Below are positions 1 to 10,711 of a stretch of 64,000 nucleotides of DNA, in pieces (position 1 is the stretch's first letter; each line of letters begins with the position of its first letter). The stretch is taken from assembly GCA_030015575.1 (NCBI GenBank), contig CM057338.1, forward strand, positions 827,258,353 to 827,322,352, in the 5' to 3' direction. The notes beneath the pieces were generated by a model. It was not told where the DNA came from and did not search any database. It saw nothing but the letters and a program-made list of their open reading frames with translations. The position numbers and the translations under genes were made by a program. This DNA is from Agapanthus africanus. Lineage: Eukaryota; Streptophyta; Magnoliopsida; Asparagales; Amaryllidaceae.

Positions 1-2029
1 AAGTCAAGAGAAGAAAAGAGCATACAACATTTGTAGTTCGAGTCCTTCTCTTCTATAGCTCCGGGTTGAAGTCCACACGACTCTACTAGGCTCCTCTTCG
101 AGTTGAACGAATCTCTTTCTTGATTTTCGTGCCAAAGACGATCCACCCGAAGTTCCTCTAGCCCAAGCTAACTCTACACTAAACTCCTTTAGTGTAGAAA
201 CACACCACACCAAATTGCTAGTTTATTATGGGATGGTGAAGTAGGGGATGTTAAAAGCTCACAAGTTTGTGTTCAAGCTTCATGATTCACATCTAATGTG
301 AGGGTTGAAACTTGAACCATTGCAATTGAGGAAGAAGATGAAGCTAGAGAGCAACCATGGGAGCAACTCAAGAAAAACGGCTAAGTGTTGAGAATGAGAC
401 TAGAATGAATGGCAACTCTTGACCCCCACTCATTCAAGCATGGAATTTTGCAATATAAAATTGCAACCATGCTTGAATAGTGAGTCAAGATGAATAAACT
501 ATGAATAAAGCCCATGCTTGCAACCATGCTCTCATTTTCCACCTCTTTTTCTATTTTTCTTAAAAATAGAAATCATGTCATGCTTCATTATATATATATA
601 TATATATATATATCTTATATATATATATATCATATATATATCATATATATATATATATATTAATATATATATTATGAAGAATAATTAGTGAGCTAATGAT
701 ATTAGTTAAGATATAATTATATCACATATAATGTATATCACATTATTAAATCAACACTTGATTTAATAATCCGGTTATATCACATATGACCGACTAATAT
801 CATATATCTGTATATCACATTATCAAATCAACACTTGATTCGACAATCTGGTTATATCACATATAACCGAACCGATAACAGATAACTGCCAGATTACAAT
901 ACGGTATCACATACACGTATTTAATCGGGCCCACACACATATCTCATATGTGTCCTACATCGTTTCGCTTGAACCAGAAAACTTCTGTGTGGGACTCTAA
1001 ATAATCGTCAATACGCCAGCAGTAGGTGATGATCACATCAATCACCCATAAGTCGTCAGCGGTACTAGCTGGACGTAACGGCTACCCGGGTATTGAGCGA
1101 TATGAAGATCAACAAGCAAGCTCGTCCATACTCTCCATGAAGCTTATCAGTAACACTACCGTACAGTCCGGTCTCTTCGTCTGATATGTCGCATATCATG
1201 TCTAGGGGTGGTTAACGTCAGGCCCCAGTAACGTGATAAGTCATGCCGATGTCTGGCCTATAACGGTTTGAGAAACTACTGATAACTCTTATCAGTAAAT
1301 CTCAGCAGCAGCCCTAACCAGGGACTCTCAGTTATAGCCAATCGAGCATAGCGCAACATCAACCCCCAATACCGGGAGAGACGAAACCCCTGCTATCGCT
1401 TATTGCCTCCATGTGACTCGGAACTGTACCTAAAATCCACCTGTTTGCACGACTCCTTTGAGCCGTGGTAGGGAGGAAATCAAAGCACGGTGGAAGCTAC
1501 ACATGACTCTATGACGATCTCGGGTCTACAGACTAACCTGTACCAGTGTCACTAGAGGACTGCTATCTGACGATAGGTATACTACCACATAGGAGTCCTC
1601 GACGAGTCCTGTCCGGTGTACCCATTCTCCAATGAGCACACACCAATGGTTGTGGGATCAACCATCGCCCTCTAAGGGACAAGAAACATACACACTAGTC
1701 TACTCTGGAATATCAATGCCCTGGTCTCGATATTCCCACGACTAGGAACTGATTAAAGGATGTACTTGTGGACCACCCTGGCCCCACTAGTATGATCTCA
1801 TCATAATCCTGGTAGTCAAGTACATATCCTAAGGGCTTTATCAATATATGAGAGCAAGACAGTAAAGAATACCAGTCAACATGTTAAGATAAAGAGTAAC
1901 CAGATAGCATACTATCATGTCGAGCAAGAAAGTCCTCTATATATATATGTGTGTGTGTGTGTCCAAGCATCCACTATAATATACATCACATGTACAATAA
2001 TGGCCTCTAGGGCATACATATAACTAACA
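1..2029 (-). mobile_element. Angela-type Ty1/copia LTR S1 (left end outside window)
   Basis: Read on the minus strand the right edge begins TGTTAGTTATATG and then TGCCCTAGAGGCC, the start typical of Angela/BARE copia LTRs. The body matches by eye the LTRs at 10712-12902 and 53323-54904 over most of its length, including the ACGGCTACCCGGG block. The sequence next to 2029 has no polypurine tract, so this edge is the outer 5' end of the LTR. It is therefore either a solo LTR or the 5' LTR of an element lying to the left. It contains no gene. It interrupts the antisense gene of Tat element A. Confidence 0.85.
588..672. repeat. AT-rich (TA)n microsatellite in LTR S1
   Basis: Long runs of TA are interrupted by short CTTATA and CATATA units. 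The corresponding part of the related LTR (53490-53640) carries a much better preserved long AT palindrome, so this may be a decayed version of it. Confidence 0.8.
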
Positions 2030-2040
2030 CAAGATCCCGA

Positions 2041-2789
2041 AGGGAATTGTGCGGGCCTAGGCCGTGGCTATTGCTCAGAAGGACGTCCAGGTTAGTAAAA
2101 CTGTACCTGGATTTTTTTCAACTTATTTTTCCTCGGTTATGTTCCCAACTAATGCTTTTTGTTTCCTTCTGCAGGTCCTCCAGCACTACGCCCTTTTGGC
2201 CGCTATGGAGATCGAGGAAATCGCCCCGGCGATAAAGAGGGCGGAGGAGGCTTCGACGCGCGAGGAGCAGCTCTTCGCTGAGCTGAAGGCGACCGAGGAA
2301 AATGCCACCTCCCTTAAGGGGCTGAGGGTCTCGGAGGAGCTGAAGGCCGCAAGGCTCGGCGAGGCCAACCGGGCCCTCCAGGCCTAAAACGACGAGCTCA
2401 ATGAACAGTTCGACGCTATGAAGGGACAACAGGACATGGCGAAGAATAAGGATCGGACGACCGAGGATGCGGCGATGTGGGCCATGGAGATGGCGAAGAA
2501 GGTAGTGGAGGACTATAAGTCATCTGATTAGTTCTATCTCGACCTAGCCGATGTCGCGGCCGTTGGGTGGCACAATGCCCTCAACGTCGTCAAGGAGATC
2601 CAACCCGAGCTCGGCGATAATCAGCTCCGATCACGGTACCTTCTTCCCAAGGAAGTGCCCAGGGGTGGAGATGGAAGCTTAGCCGCCATCGAGACTGCTG
2701 CTGCTGCTTCTCCTCCGCAGTCCGCTGAGATCGTAGCCCCGGAGGTCGCCCCCGAGGAGGCTCAAAAGGTCGGCGGCGATGACTGGTGA
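2041..2789 (+). pseudogene. Antisense additional ORF of element A, coiled-coil C-terminal part
   Basis: This plus-strand gene lies antisense to the pol of its host element. A partial exon ends at 2090 with GACGTCCAG before GTTAGT. An intron of 84 nt ends CTTCTGCAG at 2174. The last exon runs 2175-2789 to TGA in one frame, broken by two in-frame stops (TAA 2385-2387, TAG 2529-2531). The protein is rich in Glu, Lys and Ala heptads (KRAEEASTREEQLFAELKA) and so is a likely coiled coil. It has a WHNALNVV motif and an acidic tail ending GGDDW. This resembles the C-terminal tail of the 'putative gypsy type transposon' proteins (Pfam PF04195 family, from memory) that accompany Tat elements. The N-terminal exons lie left of the S1 insertion. 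The family call is an inference; the exon structure is visible. Confidence 0.6.
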
Positions 2790-3186
2790 ACGAGCCATCC
2801 TCGAGGAGAAGACTTGAAGCCCCCGTTCTCTTCATTTTCTTCACCTTGTTTTCTTGTGTAAGCCTCCGGGCAATTTTGCAAAGCTGAGGAGCTCACAATA
2901 CATTGTACATCAATTTTGACATTAATGAAGAATTTTTGTTCATCTGTAATGTGTATGACTTTTTACTTGTTTGCAATGTGTTTGTTTGAAAATTTTCATC
3001 TTCATTTTCCAAATATAGATAGACCGGTGTACCTTCTTCTTCGTTCTTGAAAATTTTTGTTTTTATTTTCCAAGTGTAGAAAGACCGGTGTACCCTCTTC
3101 ACCCCCCGAAGACGAAGTAATGTGAGTAGAGCAAGCATTAGGTCGATATCCCCTGTCTTCACCCCTTGGAGAGGAGGTAAGATGAG
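2790..3186. other. Non-coding spacer after the antisense gene of element A
   Basis: T-rich sequence probably includes the 3' UTR of the plus-strand antisense gene (AATGAA near 2925). It also holds two diverged copies of a segment containing GACCGGTGTACC (about 3022 and 3084). No coding signal. Confidence 0.45.
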
Positions 3187-3860
3187 CAGAAGACTTAGGA
3201 TTCATCAGCTCAGGTCGGGTAGGAATCTACTCATTGTGAATGGGTGCAACGAGCAGGATGCTGTCTGTCGGCTTCGCATAAGGGCTTAGGATTTACGGCT
3301 TAGGTCGGGTAGGAATCTACCCGCAGTGAATGGGTGCGACGAGTAGAAAGCATTCCGCTGGCCTCATATGAGGGCTTGGATTCACGGCTTAGGTCGGGTA
3401 GGAATCTACTCACCGTGAATGAGTGCAACGGGCAGGAAGCTATCCGCTTGCCTCCGAACCGAACAGGAATCTACTCACGTGAGGACTTTGGATTCACGGG
3501 TTTGGTCGGGTAGGAATCTACCCACCGTGAATGAGTGCGACGGGCAGGAAGCTGTCCGCCAACCTCCGAACTGAGAAGGAATCTACTCACGTGAAGACTT
3601 TGGATTCAGGAGTTTGGTCGGGCAGGAATCTACCCACCGTGAATGGATGCGACAAGCAGAAAGCTGTTCGCCAGCCTCGTGAGAGGACTTAGGATTCATA
3701 ACTTATGTTGGGCAGGAATCTACCAGCTGTGAATGAGTGCGACAGGTAAGAAGCTGTCCGCTGACCTCCGAACCGAGTAGGAGTCTACTCACGTGAGGAC
3801 TTTGGATTGCGACGAGCAAGAAGCTGTCCGTCGTCTTCGTGCGAGGGCTTAGCTTGGAAA
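3187..3860. repeat. Tandem repeat tract of element A, about six units
   Basis: The phrase GGTCGGGTAGGAATCTAC or a close variant recurs near 3213, 3303, 3392, 3505, 3617 and 3706. Each copy is followed by a GTGAATGGGTGCGACG-like block and a CAGGAAGCTGTCCGCC-like block. Spacing is about 90 bp, then about 110-115 bp. The tract lies between the integrase 3' end and the antisense gene, the same place as the repeat array in element F. Confidence 0.85.
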
Positions 3861-3985
3861 TGAGAAGAAACAAGTTCAGATGACAGAAAAGCAGGAATCA
3901 CATTAGTTAAGAGAGTACAAGTTCATTTATACAATTTAAGCTTTTCTGCGTTGATTGGCCGCGAAAGGTTATGACCCAAGAAATC

Positions 3986-5252
3986 TTAGAGTCGGTACGC
4001 TCCTCCGGGCAATACTTCAGTCACGAGGAATGGGTCATCCCACATCGGAGAGAATTTGTGCAGCTTCCCTTGGTCCTCGAATTCATTGCAGTGAAGGACT
4101 AAGTCTCCTGATTTGAACGCTCGGTGTTTGACCCGAGCATTGTAGCACCGGGCAGTCTGTTGCTGGTATGCGGCCATCTTCATTTAAGCCCAGTATCTTT
4201 TCTCCAGCAGAACATCTAGGTTGCTTCGCAAGGCTTGGACATTGGCTTCATCATCAATGTGTTTGACCCGGTAGCTGGGAAGTCCGATCTCCGTAGGCAC
4301 CATGGCCTCGGTGCTATAGTACTGGCTGAACGTGGTTTCTCCTGTAGGGGTTTTCTTTGAAGTCCGCAATGCCCAGAGTACTCGGGGAAGTTCTTCAACC
4401 CATCTGCCTTGTTTCCCTTCCAGCCGGGCTCTGAGTCCTCTGATGATTCCTCGGTTTGCTACCTCGGCTTGTCCGTTGCACTGGGGATGGGTAACCGCGG
4501 AGAACTTCAGCAGTATGTGGTACTTGCTGCAGAATTTCTTGACCTTGTTGTTTTTCAATTTGGTTCCGTGTTCGGTGATAACACATCTTGGAATTCTGAA
4601 TCGAGCAATGATGTTCTCCAAGAATTTTATCGTGGAAGTCGTGTTTGGCTTTCTGATCGGCGTAGCTTCGACCCACTTTGTGAAGTAGTCGACGGTGATG
4701 AGGATGTATTTGTTTCCTCCATTCCCTGTTGGGAGTTTTTCGATCATGTCCATTCCCCACTGGGAAAATGGCCAAGGAAAGCTTAGCGGCGTTAGCTCGG
4801 TTGCTGGTAGCTGAGGAACGGTGCTAAAGAGTTGGCACGCTTTGCATTGTCTGACGAGTTTCTCCGCATCGGCGTGGATGGTCGGCCAATAATAGCCCTG
4901 GAGCAGTGTCTTCTGGATCAGATTGCGGACTCCCTGGTGAGCGTCGCTGACTCCTTCGTGTATTTCTTGAAGTATGTACTTAGCTTCGTCGGACGCATCT
5001 AAGCAGGGGCTGGGTGAAATACTTCTTGTACAAGTTGTCCTTGCTCCATACGAAGCGACGAGCTTTAATGCAGAGCTTTTGGTCCTCTGCTCGGTCTTCA
5101 GGAAGTATCCCATCTCTGAGGAACTCTACCATGGGCTTTCTCCAGTCTGGGGTATTTTCATGAGTCGTGTAGAGTCTGTTGACCACCTCCGTAATCTCGA
5201 CACTGGGCCACGACAAGAATTCGAAAAGGATGTTCCTTTTATGATTGGCCAA
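3986..5252 (-). pseudogene. Integrase of Tat element A
   Basis: Integrase inserts the cDNA into the genome. Reading from 5252 down: a linker ending LYKKYF, then an HHCC zinc finger (IHEGVSDAHQ ... CKAC) and YYWPTI. The core follows with WGMDMI (first Asp), VITEHGTK where SDNGT is expected, so the second catalytic Asp appears replaced by Glu, and GQAEVANR (Glu). A GPY-like C-terminal part (SGDLVL ... GGAYRL) ends near 3986. There are frame breaks near 5113 and at 4183/4184. The loss of the second Asp and the frameshifts indicate it is inactive. Confidence 0.88.
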
Positions 5253-5912
5253 GTACGAGGATGCAAGTTTGCTCAGTGCGTCGGCTTTGACGTTCAGGCT
5301 TTGAGGAATCTACTCCACTTGGACTTCGTCGAAGTTTTTCCTTAACATTTTTATCTCGGCAAGGTACCTCATCATGAGGGGTTCTCGGGATTTAAAATGT
5401 TCGGTCACTTGGCCAACAACTAATACGGAATCACTGCGGACTCTAATTTTCTTTATCCCCACCCTTGAGGCAATTCATAGATCGGCCAGTAGGGTTTCGT
5501 ACTCTGCGGCGTTGTTTGAGGCTCTGAAGTCGAGCCGCGGAGAGTACTACATCTCCTCTTCATTGGGACCGCGGATGATGAGCCTTGCTTCGCTTCCCTG
5601 TTTGGTGGAGGAACCGTCCACATAAAGTACCCAGTCTGGAAGCGGACCGAGCTTTTCTTCCACCGAACTTTTTGGACTCGGACTCTGCTATGGTGTTTCA
5701 TCTTTGTTGGGGATGGTGCATTCGACCACAAAGTTGACTAGGGTCTTTGCTTTGATGGTCTGCCTTGGTCAGTACCGGATGTCGAACTGCGACAACTCTT
5801 ATCTCTATTTCTCCAAGCGGCCTGATGACTCGGGGGAACCGAGGATGCTCCCCAGAGGTCGGTCATTGAGGACGGTGATCGTATGGGCCTGGAAATAATT
5901 CCGAAGTTCCCT
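5253..5912 (-). pseudogene. Archaeal-type RNase H and end of the RT-linked RNase H, element A
   Basis: On the minus strand from 5912 the end of the RT-linked RNase H reads RNYFQAHTITVLNDRPLG and SQFDIRYRPRQ. Next is the second RNase H that marks the Tat lineage: WVLYVDGSSTKQGSEA, then SNNAAEYETLLADL and VRSDSVLVVGQV. The Asp, Glu and Asp positions of the RNase H fold are visible. Reading needs several frame changes, so it is a pseudogene. The 5912 edge is the insertion point of solo LTR S2. Confidence 0.8.
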
Positions 5913-7507
5913 TATCACGCTACGCTTCGCAAAATACAAAAATTTCGGGACGTAACAAAGCCAATCATACTACTTACGGTAAGGAAATATCCTCCTATAG
6001 TCACATTACGGCTGTCTCTCAGTAATCAAGAACAATAGTATATTGTCTATCTCTAAACATGTCCAATAGCCACAAACAATAACAGGAAATAGTAGCAGAA
6101 GCAATAAAGATCCAAAGAATAACTAACCATCAATAAGAGCTATATCAGTGAGATAGTCCTCACTGATTGGCTATCCTGTCGAAGTACTCGTGTACTAAGT
6201 CAAGTATCTAGGCCATGCAACACTCAGATATCAGTGCGTCATAAATATCATGATAATAGCAATAACCAGAATAGTGTGCTATACAGGATGTCACATGAAA
6301 AATAAGGTATAAGTATAAACAAACAATCACAGATGTTATAACAGCATGCTATATGTATGTTACGTGTATCCTAAAGTCTGTGTTTCTAGGTTATCTATCT
6401 TAACGGTATTTGAAACCAATTAATATAATCCTCCTCGTAACTCAATAGTATCCCGTGTGTGTCCGGGACCACGGTCATGATTCTCGGGGCTGAATCCGAG
6501 ACGACCCGTTAGGCAGTAAAACAATATCATGTACAGATGAATGATGTCAGTATCATCATTCCGGGGCCCAAAGCCCGTATCGATTGATCATTCTCTGGAA
6601 AGTAGTGAAGTGTTGAATTACAAGTCGGGTTTCATTATTGATTTCCCCTTTTCCTCCAGGTTTCGCGTTCAAGTCAGGTATCACTAGAATGTCTACCTAA
6701 TGCCAACACAGGAATAATCAGGTCTTGTCCAGCAAGATAACAAGTCAGGTCAATCAGGATAATAGGTCAATATTGTTGGCATCGGTAAGTATTATGGGCA
6801 AGATGTATTAACATGATAACAAAAATAGTACAGACTAGAAGGTTACAAGCATATCAAGGATAACATAATCATATCATGTACAAGACCAAGACAACAGTAT
6901 TAACAAGGACAGCATATTCAATCCGATTAATAACTATAACAGTGGTGTTGATTAACCATGAAAGTTCCGTTCAGAAATTCAGCGTCACCCTGATTTGTAA
7001 AATAGCCTAAAAATAACAAACGTCCTGCAAAAGGGACGTGTCATATACCAAAACAAAGCTAATTCATTAAGGTTTTCATTTTTATAAGTTAAACTATCTC
7101 AGGTTATTCATAAAAAAAGTTATGAACGTCTGAAATTGAAAGTTTGCGGCCGAAATTTCCCTGGACAGCAGTTCAGAGGTAGTTTCATTTACATTTTACG
7201 TTATTTAAACAATTTATTTTATAAGTAAATATTTCACAAGGTTATAGCATTCTGAGTTATCTTTATAACGGACTAAAGAACATGTGCTAATAATTTTTCT
7301 ATGATTTATAATAAATTTTATAAGGTAAAGTGTACAATAAATTCCAGATTTTTCGTATCCGCTTGGCGACGACGTTTCATGTGTAAACTATAATATTTTC
7401 AAACTATATTTTGCATAACGTTATAAAATGTAGATTATAAACTAATTAATGATATGCGGATTATATAGACATAAACGGTATAATGATAATAATAAAAAAT
7501 ATTACGA

Positions 7508-7552
<45 letters not shown>

Positions 7553-8591
7553 GATATAATTATAGTATGTCGCAAGTTGTAAACTTGCATACACTGTATA
7601 TTATAAAACTGATTAACGTTAAGTAACTACGATGTATAAATTATATAGATATAGTTGTATGATGATGATAATAATAATAGTGTGACAACATATAAGTAAA
7701 TTGCTTAAACCATAACATATAGCAAGTTGTAAATTTGCCTCGAAACAAATGCGATGAACGGAAGTAACACGATGCTATACAAATCAACACCAAGTTTTGA
7801 TGGCTCGGTTAAGGTTCTAGGATGCGGCTGGAGTTGCGTCAGTAAGGATGTGTGTGGGCTTGAAGAATGAAGAAAGAGAATATATAAATTGATGAGGGAG
7901 AGATTTAGTTAGAGAAGAGAGAGAAAGAGATATGTTATATGGAGAGAGAGAGAAAGTTTTCTGTTTTATAAAATATAAAGTGTATATATATATATATATA
8001 TAGTTTATATTAGGTTATAAATATATATTATAGTTTAATACTACTAAAGAAAATATCAAACTACACTTCGTCTCCACCAAAATCTCACAAAAATATATTT
8101 TGGAAAAATAATACATATATGTAACCATTTTAACCATAATGCAAGAATATTATTTAAATATCCCATACCCATTATTTAAGATTTAAAAGAATTTAAATAT
8201 GTTTGAATCTAAGAAATATTTGGTATCCGGATTCTATTAGATTTAAACATAATAGATAAAAGTTAAAATAAAACATAGGATGCTTAACCATATGGTGGTA
8301 GTTAACAAATGCAAATTATCCTTAACGTGTGGCTACCAGAAGATATAAGCATATGATTTAGATATTACACACACACACACACATACATACATATTATACT
8401 AGATTCACATGGATTTAGTTTACAGATAAATATTAATAAAATATAACCATAATGGGTTTCATACATGCGGGTTGGGTCGGATAAACATTTCTACTATTCA
8501 AATCAATCGCAAACCAAATAAAAAAATATAAAAATATAAAGCAAGATTTAAAATACTGATTAGTGTCGTCTAAATGTGCCAGGGTGTTACA
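5913..8591. mobile_element. Solo LTR S2 (chromovirus-like termini)
   Basis: The left end TATCACGCTACGCTTCGC aligns with the left end of solo LTR G (TGTCACGCCCCGCTTCCC at 24691), and the right end GGTGTTACA is the same as in G. The left TG has become TA. Flanks are TCCCT (5908-5912) and TTCCT (8592-8596), a TSD with one mismatch. The element A reading frame resumes across it. It contains no coding sequence. It is AT-rich, with (TA)n runs near 7511 and 7981, a GA-rich stretch near 7860-7960 and (CA)n near 8367. Chromovirus (Tekay/Del-like) assignment is an inference from the ends only. Confidence 0.8.
7511..7548. repeat. (TA)n microsatellite in S2
   Basis: About 19 uninterrupted TA units. No other signal. 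Confidence 0.95.
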
Positions 8592-9681
8592 TTCCTAGAG
8601 GTGGCAACAAGCACCAGGACTATCTTTTAGATGGCCGGATACCTTGTCTCTACGTTCTTGAAAATATGGCTGACGTAGTATACCAACTTTTGCACTCCTT
8701 TGGACTCTTTGATGAGTACCGAGTCGGCTGCTTGGTCAGAAACGGCCAAATACAGTAACAACTCATCTCCTTCGGTTGGCCGAGTAAGCAGAGGAGGCGT
8801 TGACGGATGTTCCTTGAGTCGCGCAAAGGCAACCTGGCACTCCTCGGTCCACTCGAATTTCAGGATCTTTCTCAAAACATTGAAGAAAGGGAGGCATTTT
8901 CCCCCGAATCTAGACATGAAGCAACTTAGGGCGGCCACCCTGCCCATGAGCCTCATGATCTCCACATTGTTCGTGGGCGACCTCATGTCGATGATTGCTT
9001 GGATCTTCTCTGGGTTTGCTTCGATTCTTCGGTGGGTAACCAAGGAACTTTCCTCCTGTGAAGCCGAAAGCATGCTTAGCCGAATTCAGCTTCATTTTGT
9101 ACTTCTGCAGTACCTCGAAGGTTTCGCCGAGGTCTGTGGTATGCCCGGATGATCGGGTGGACTTCACGAGCATGTTATCGGCATAGACTTCTATGTTTCG
9201 CCCGATCTGTGGCTTGAATAGTTTGTTCACTAGCCGTTGATAGGTAGCCACTACATTTTTAAGGCCGATGGGCATTACCCTGTAGCAGTAGACCCCTCGA
9301 TCAGTGGTGAAAGCGGCGAGCTCTCGTCGGTTGGATTCATTCGGATTTGATTATAACCGGAGAATGCATCCATAAAGCTCAATAGCTCGTGACCGGCCGA
9401 GCTATCCACCAACTGATCTATCCGAGGAAGCGGATAGTTGTCCTTTGGGCAGGCCTTGTTCAGGTTGGTGAAGTCTACGTACATACGCCACTTCCCGATC
9501 GCCATATTTATCATGACCACGTTGGCCAGCCAAGCCGAGTAGTGCAGATCCTGATGAAGTTGGCTGCGAGCAGTTTGTCTACTTCTTCCTCAATTGCCTT
9601 TTGCTTAATGGGCGAGAAGCTTCTTTTTTTGGTCGGACTGGCCGGGCTTTTGCATCAACCTCGAGCTTATGGAAGATCACC
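8592..9681 (-). pseudogene. Reverse transcriptase of Tat element A
   Basis: RT copies the element RNA into cDNA. From 9681 downward: a lead-in ending EEEVDKLLAANFI, then NLNKACPKDNYPLP, SFMDAFSGYNQIRM, KNVVATYQRLVNKLF, and the active-site region EVYADNMLVKS where YVDDM is expected. The catalytic Asp pair has become Asp-Asn. The thumb and connection (GGKFLGY, ANPEKIQAI) lead into RNase H (LLLYLAVSD). At least four frame breaks. The 9681 edge is the insertion site of copia B, with TCACC (9677-9681) as the likely left copy of B's TSD. Confidence 0.88.
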
Positions 9682-10306
9682 TGTTGTAGTTTCTTAGCAC
9701 ATCTACTAGGGTTTAAAGGTGCATCAAGTATACAATTTTAAAAAATTAGTGTGCTAATGAACTCAAACTTAGAATCGAACTAGAGAATTAGGGTTTTATA
9801 GCAAGTAATCAAACATTTCACTAAGTGAATATGGAATACAACCTTTGTAGACCGGTCTATCACTTCAAATGCTCCGTGTAGAATTCCCTTCGCTCTAAGT
9901 AGCGGTGTCCCGGACTCTCCGTAGGCTCCACTAGTCGAAATGAACGAGCTAACTCAATGATCTTCGAGGCCAAAGATGATCTACTTTGAGGAGACTCTAA
10001 CTCAAGCTACCTCTTCACTAATGGATGAATTAGTGAAGCAAACAACTTATACTTAATGGCTAATATAGTATAGATTGATGAAGTAGGAATTTATCTCACT
10101 TTAGAATATTTTTCCTCTCTTTCTTTTTCAGCTCAAGAAAATCAAGTCAAGAAAATATGAGATGAAGAAGATGGGCATGATGTCAACCATGGGAGAGAAA
10201 ATATCTAATATAAACTCTTGTAGAGACTTAACTAAGGCTAAGATAATGGTTAGGTTAATAAATATCTTGAGTAAAACAAAAATTAGTGGAGTTTAGTCAA
10301 GGTTTC
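9682..10306 (-). repeat. 3' LTR of element B, distal piece (U5 end)
   Basis: Begins TGTTGTAGTTTCTTAGCAC, the reverse complement of an LTR end equivalent to GGTGCTAAGGAATCCCAACA at 12883-12902. The inner part matches the first 230 bases of the window (S1). It stops at the TSD GTTTC where solo LTR C begins. No gene. Confidence 0.85.
10302..10306. repeat. TSD GTTTC of solo LTR C (left copy)
   Basis: The left copy GTTTC directly precedes TGTTGG at 10307. The right copy is at 53323-53327, directly after CCTTTCA. The perfect 5-bp match across 43 kb proves that everything between was inserted at one site in B's LTR. Confidence 0.9.
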
Positions 10307-10711
10307 TGTTGGATATGTATGCCCTAGAGGCTATTATTGTATATGTATACATATGGATACTTGGACATATATATGTACAGGACAGTCTTGGTCGATATGA
10401 TAGTATGCTATCTGGTTTGTCTTTATCTTAACATGTGCATGTTTTACTTGTTATTACATATCTTTTATACATGTTGATAAAGCCCGTGGGATCATTTCTA
10501 GATTACCTGCGTTGTGATGGCGATCATACTTGTGAGAGCTGGGTAGTCGGTACGCACATCCTTAATGGTCCCTAGTAGCGGGAGTATCGAGACTGGGCAT
10601 CGATATTCCAGAGTAGACTAGTGTATACGTTTCTAGACCCTGATGAGGGGCGATGGTTTGGTCCCGCAACCATTGGTCTTTAGACCTAAGATCGTATACA
10701 GGTGCTCATTG

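Larger units (their letters stand above)
2030..9681 (-). mobile_element. Tat-lineage Ty3/gypsy element A (partial, interrupted)
   Basis: On the minus strand, from right to left, are RT, RNase H, archaeal-type RNase H and integrase. A tandem-repeat tract and an opposite-strand coiled-coil gene follow. This is the Tat-lineage layout. The pol is interrupted by solo LTR S2 (5913-8591) and cut at 9681 by copia element B. The upstream part of A must lie to the right of B, beyond the window, and its 3' LTR to the left of S1. Multiple stops, frameshifts and lost catalytic residues make it an old relic. It is the outermost layer of the nest. Confidence 0.85.

Noticed and set aside
3187-3860. Regular repeats as a CRISPR array
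   Set aside because: Units are about 90-115 bp, diverged, without unique spacers, and lie inside a plant retrotransposon.
4332-5625. Several plus-strand ORFs of 80-125 codons
   Set aside because: They are opposite-strand shadows of the element A integrase and RNase H, which show family motifs on the minus strand.
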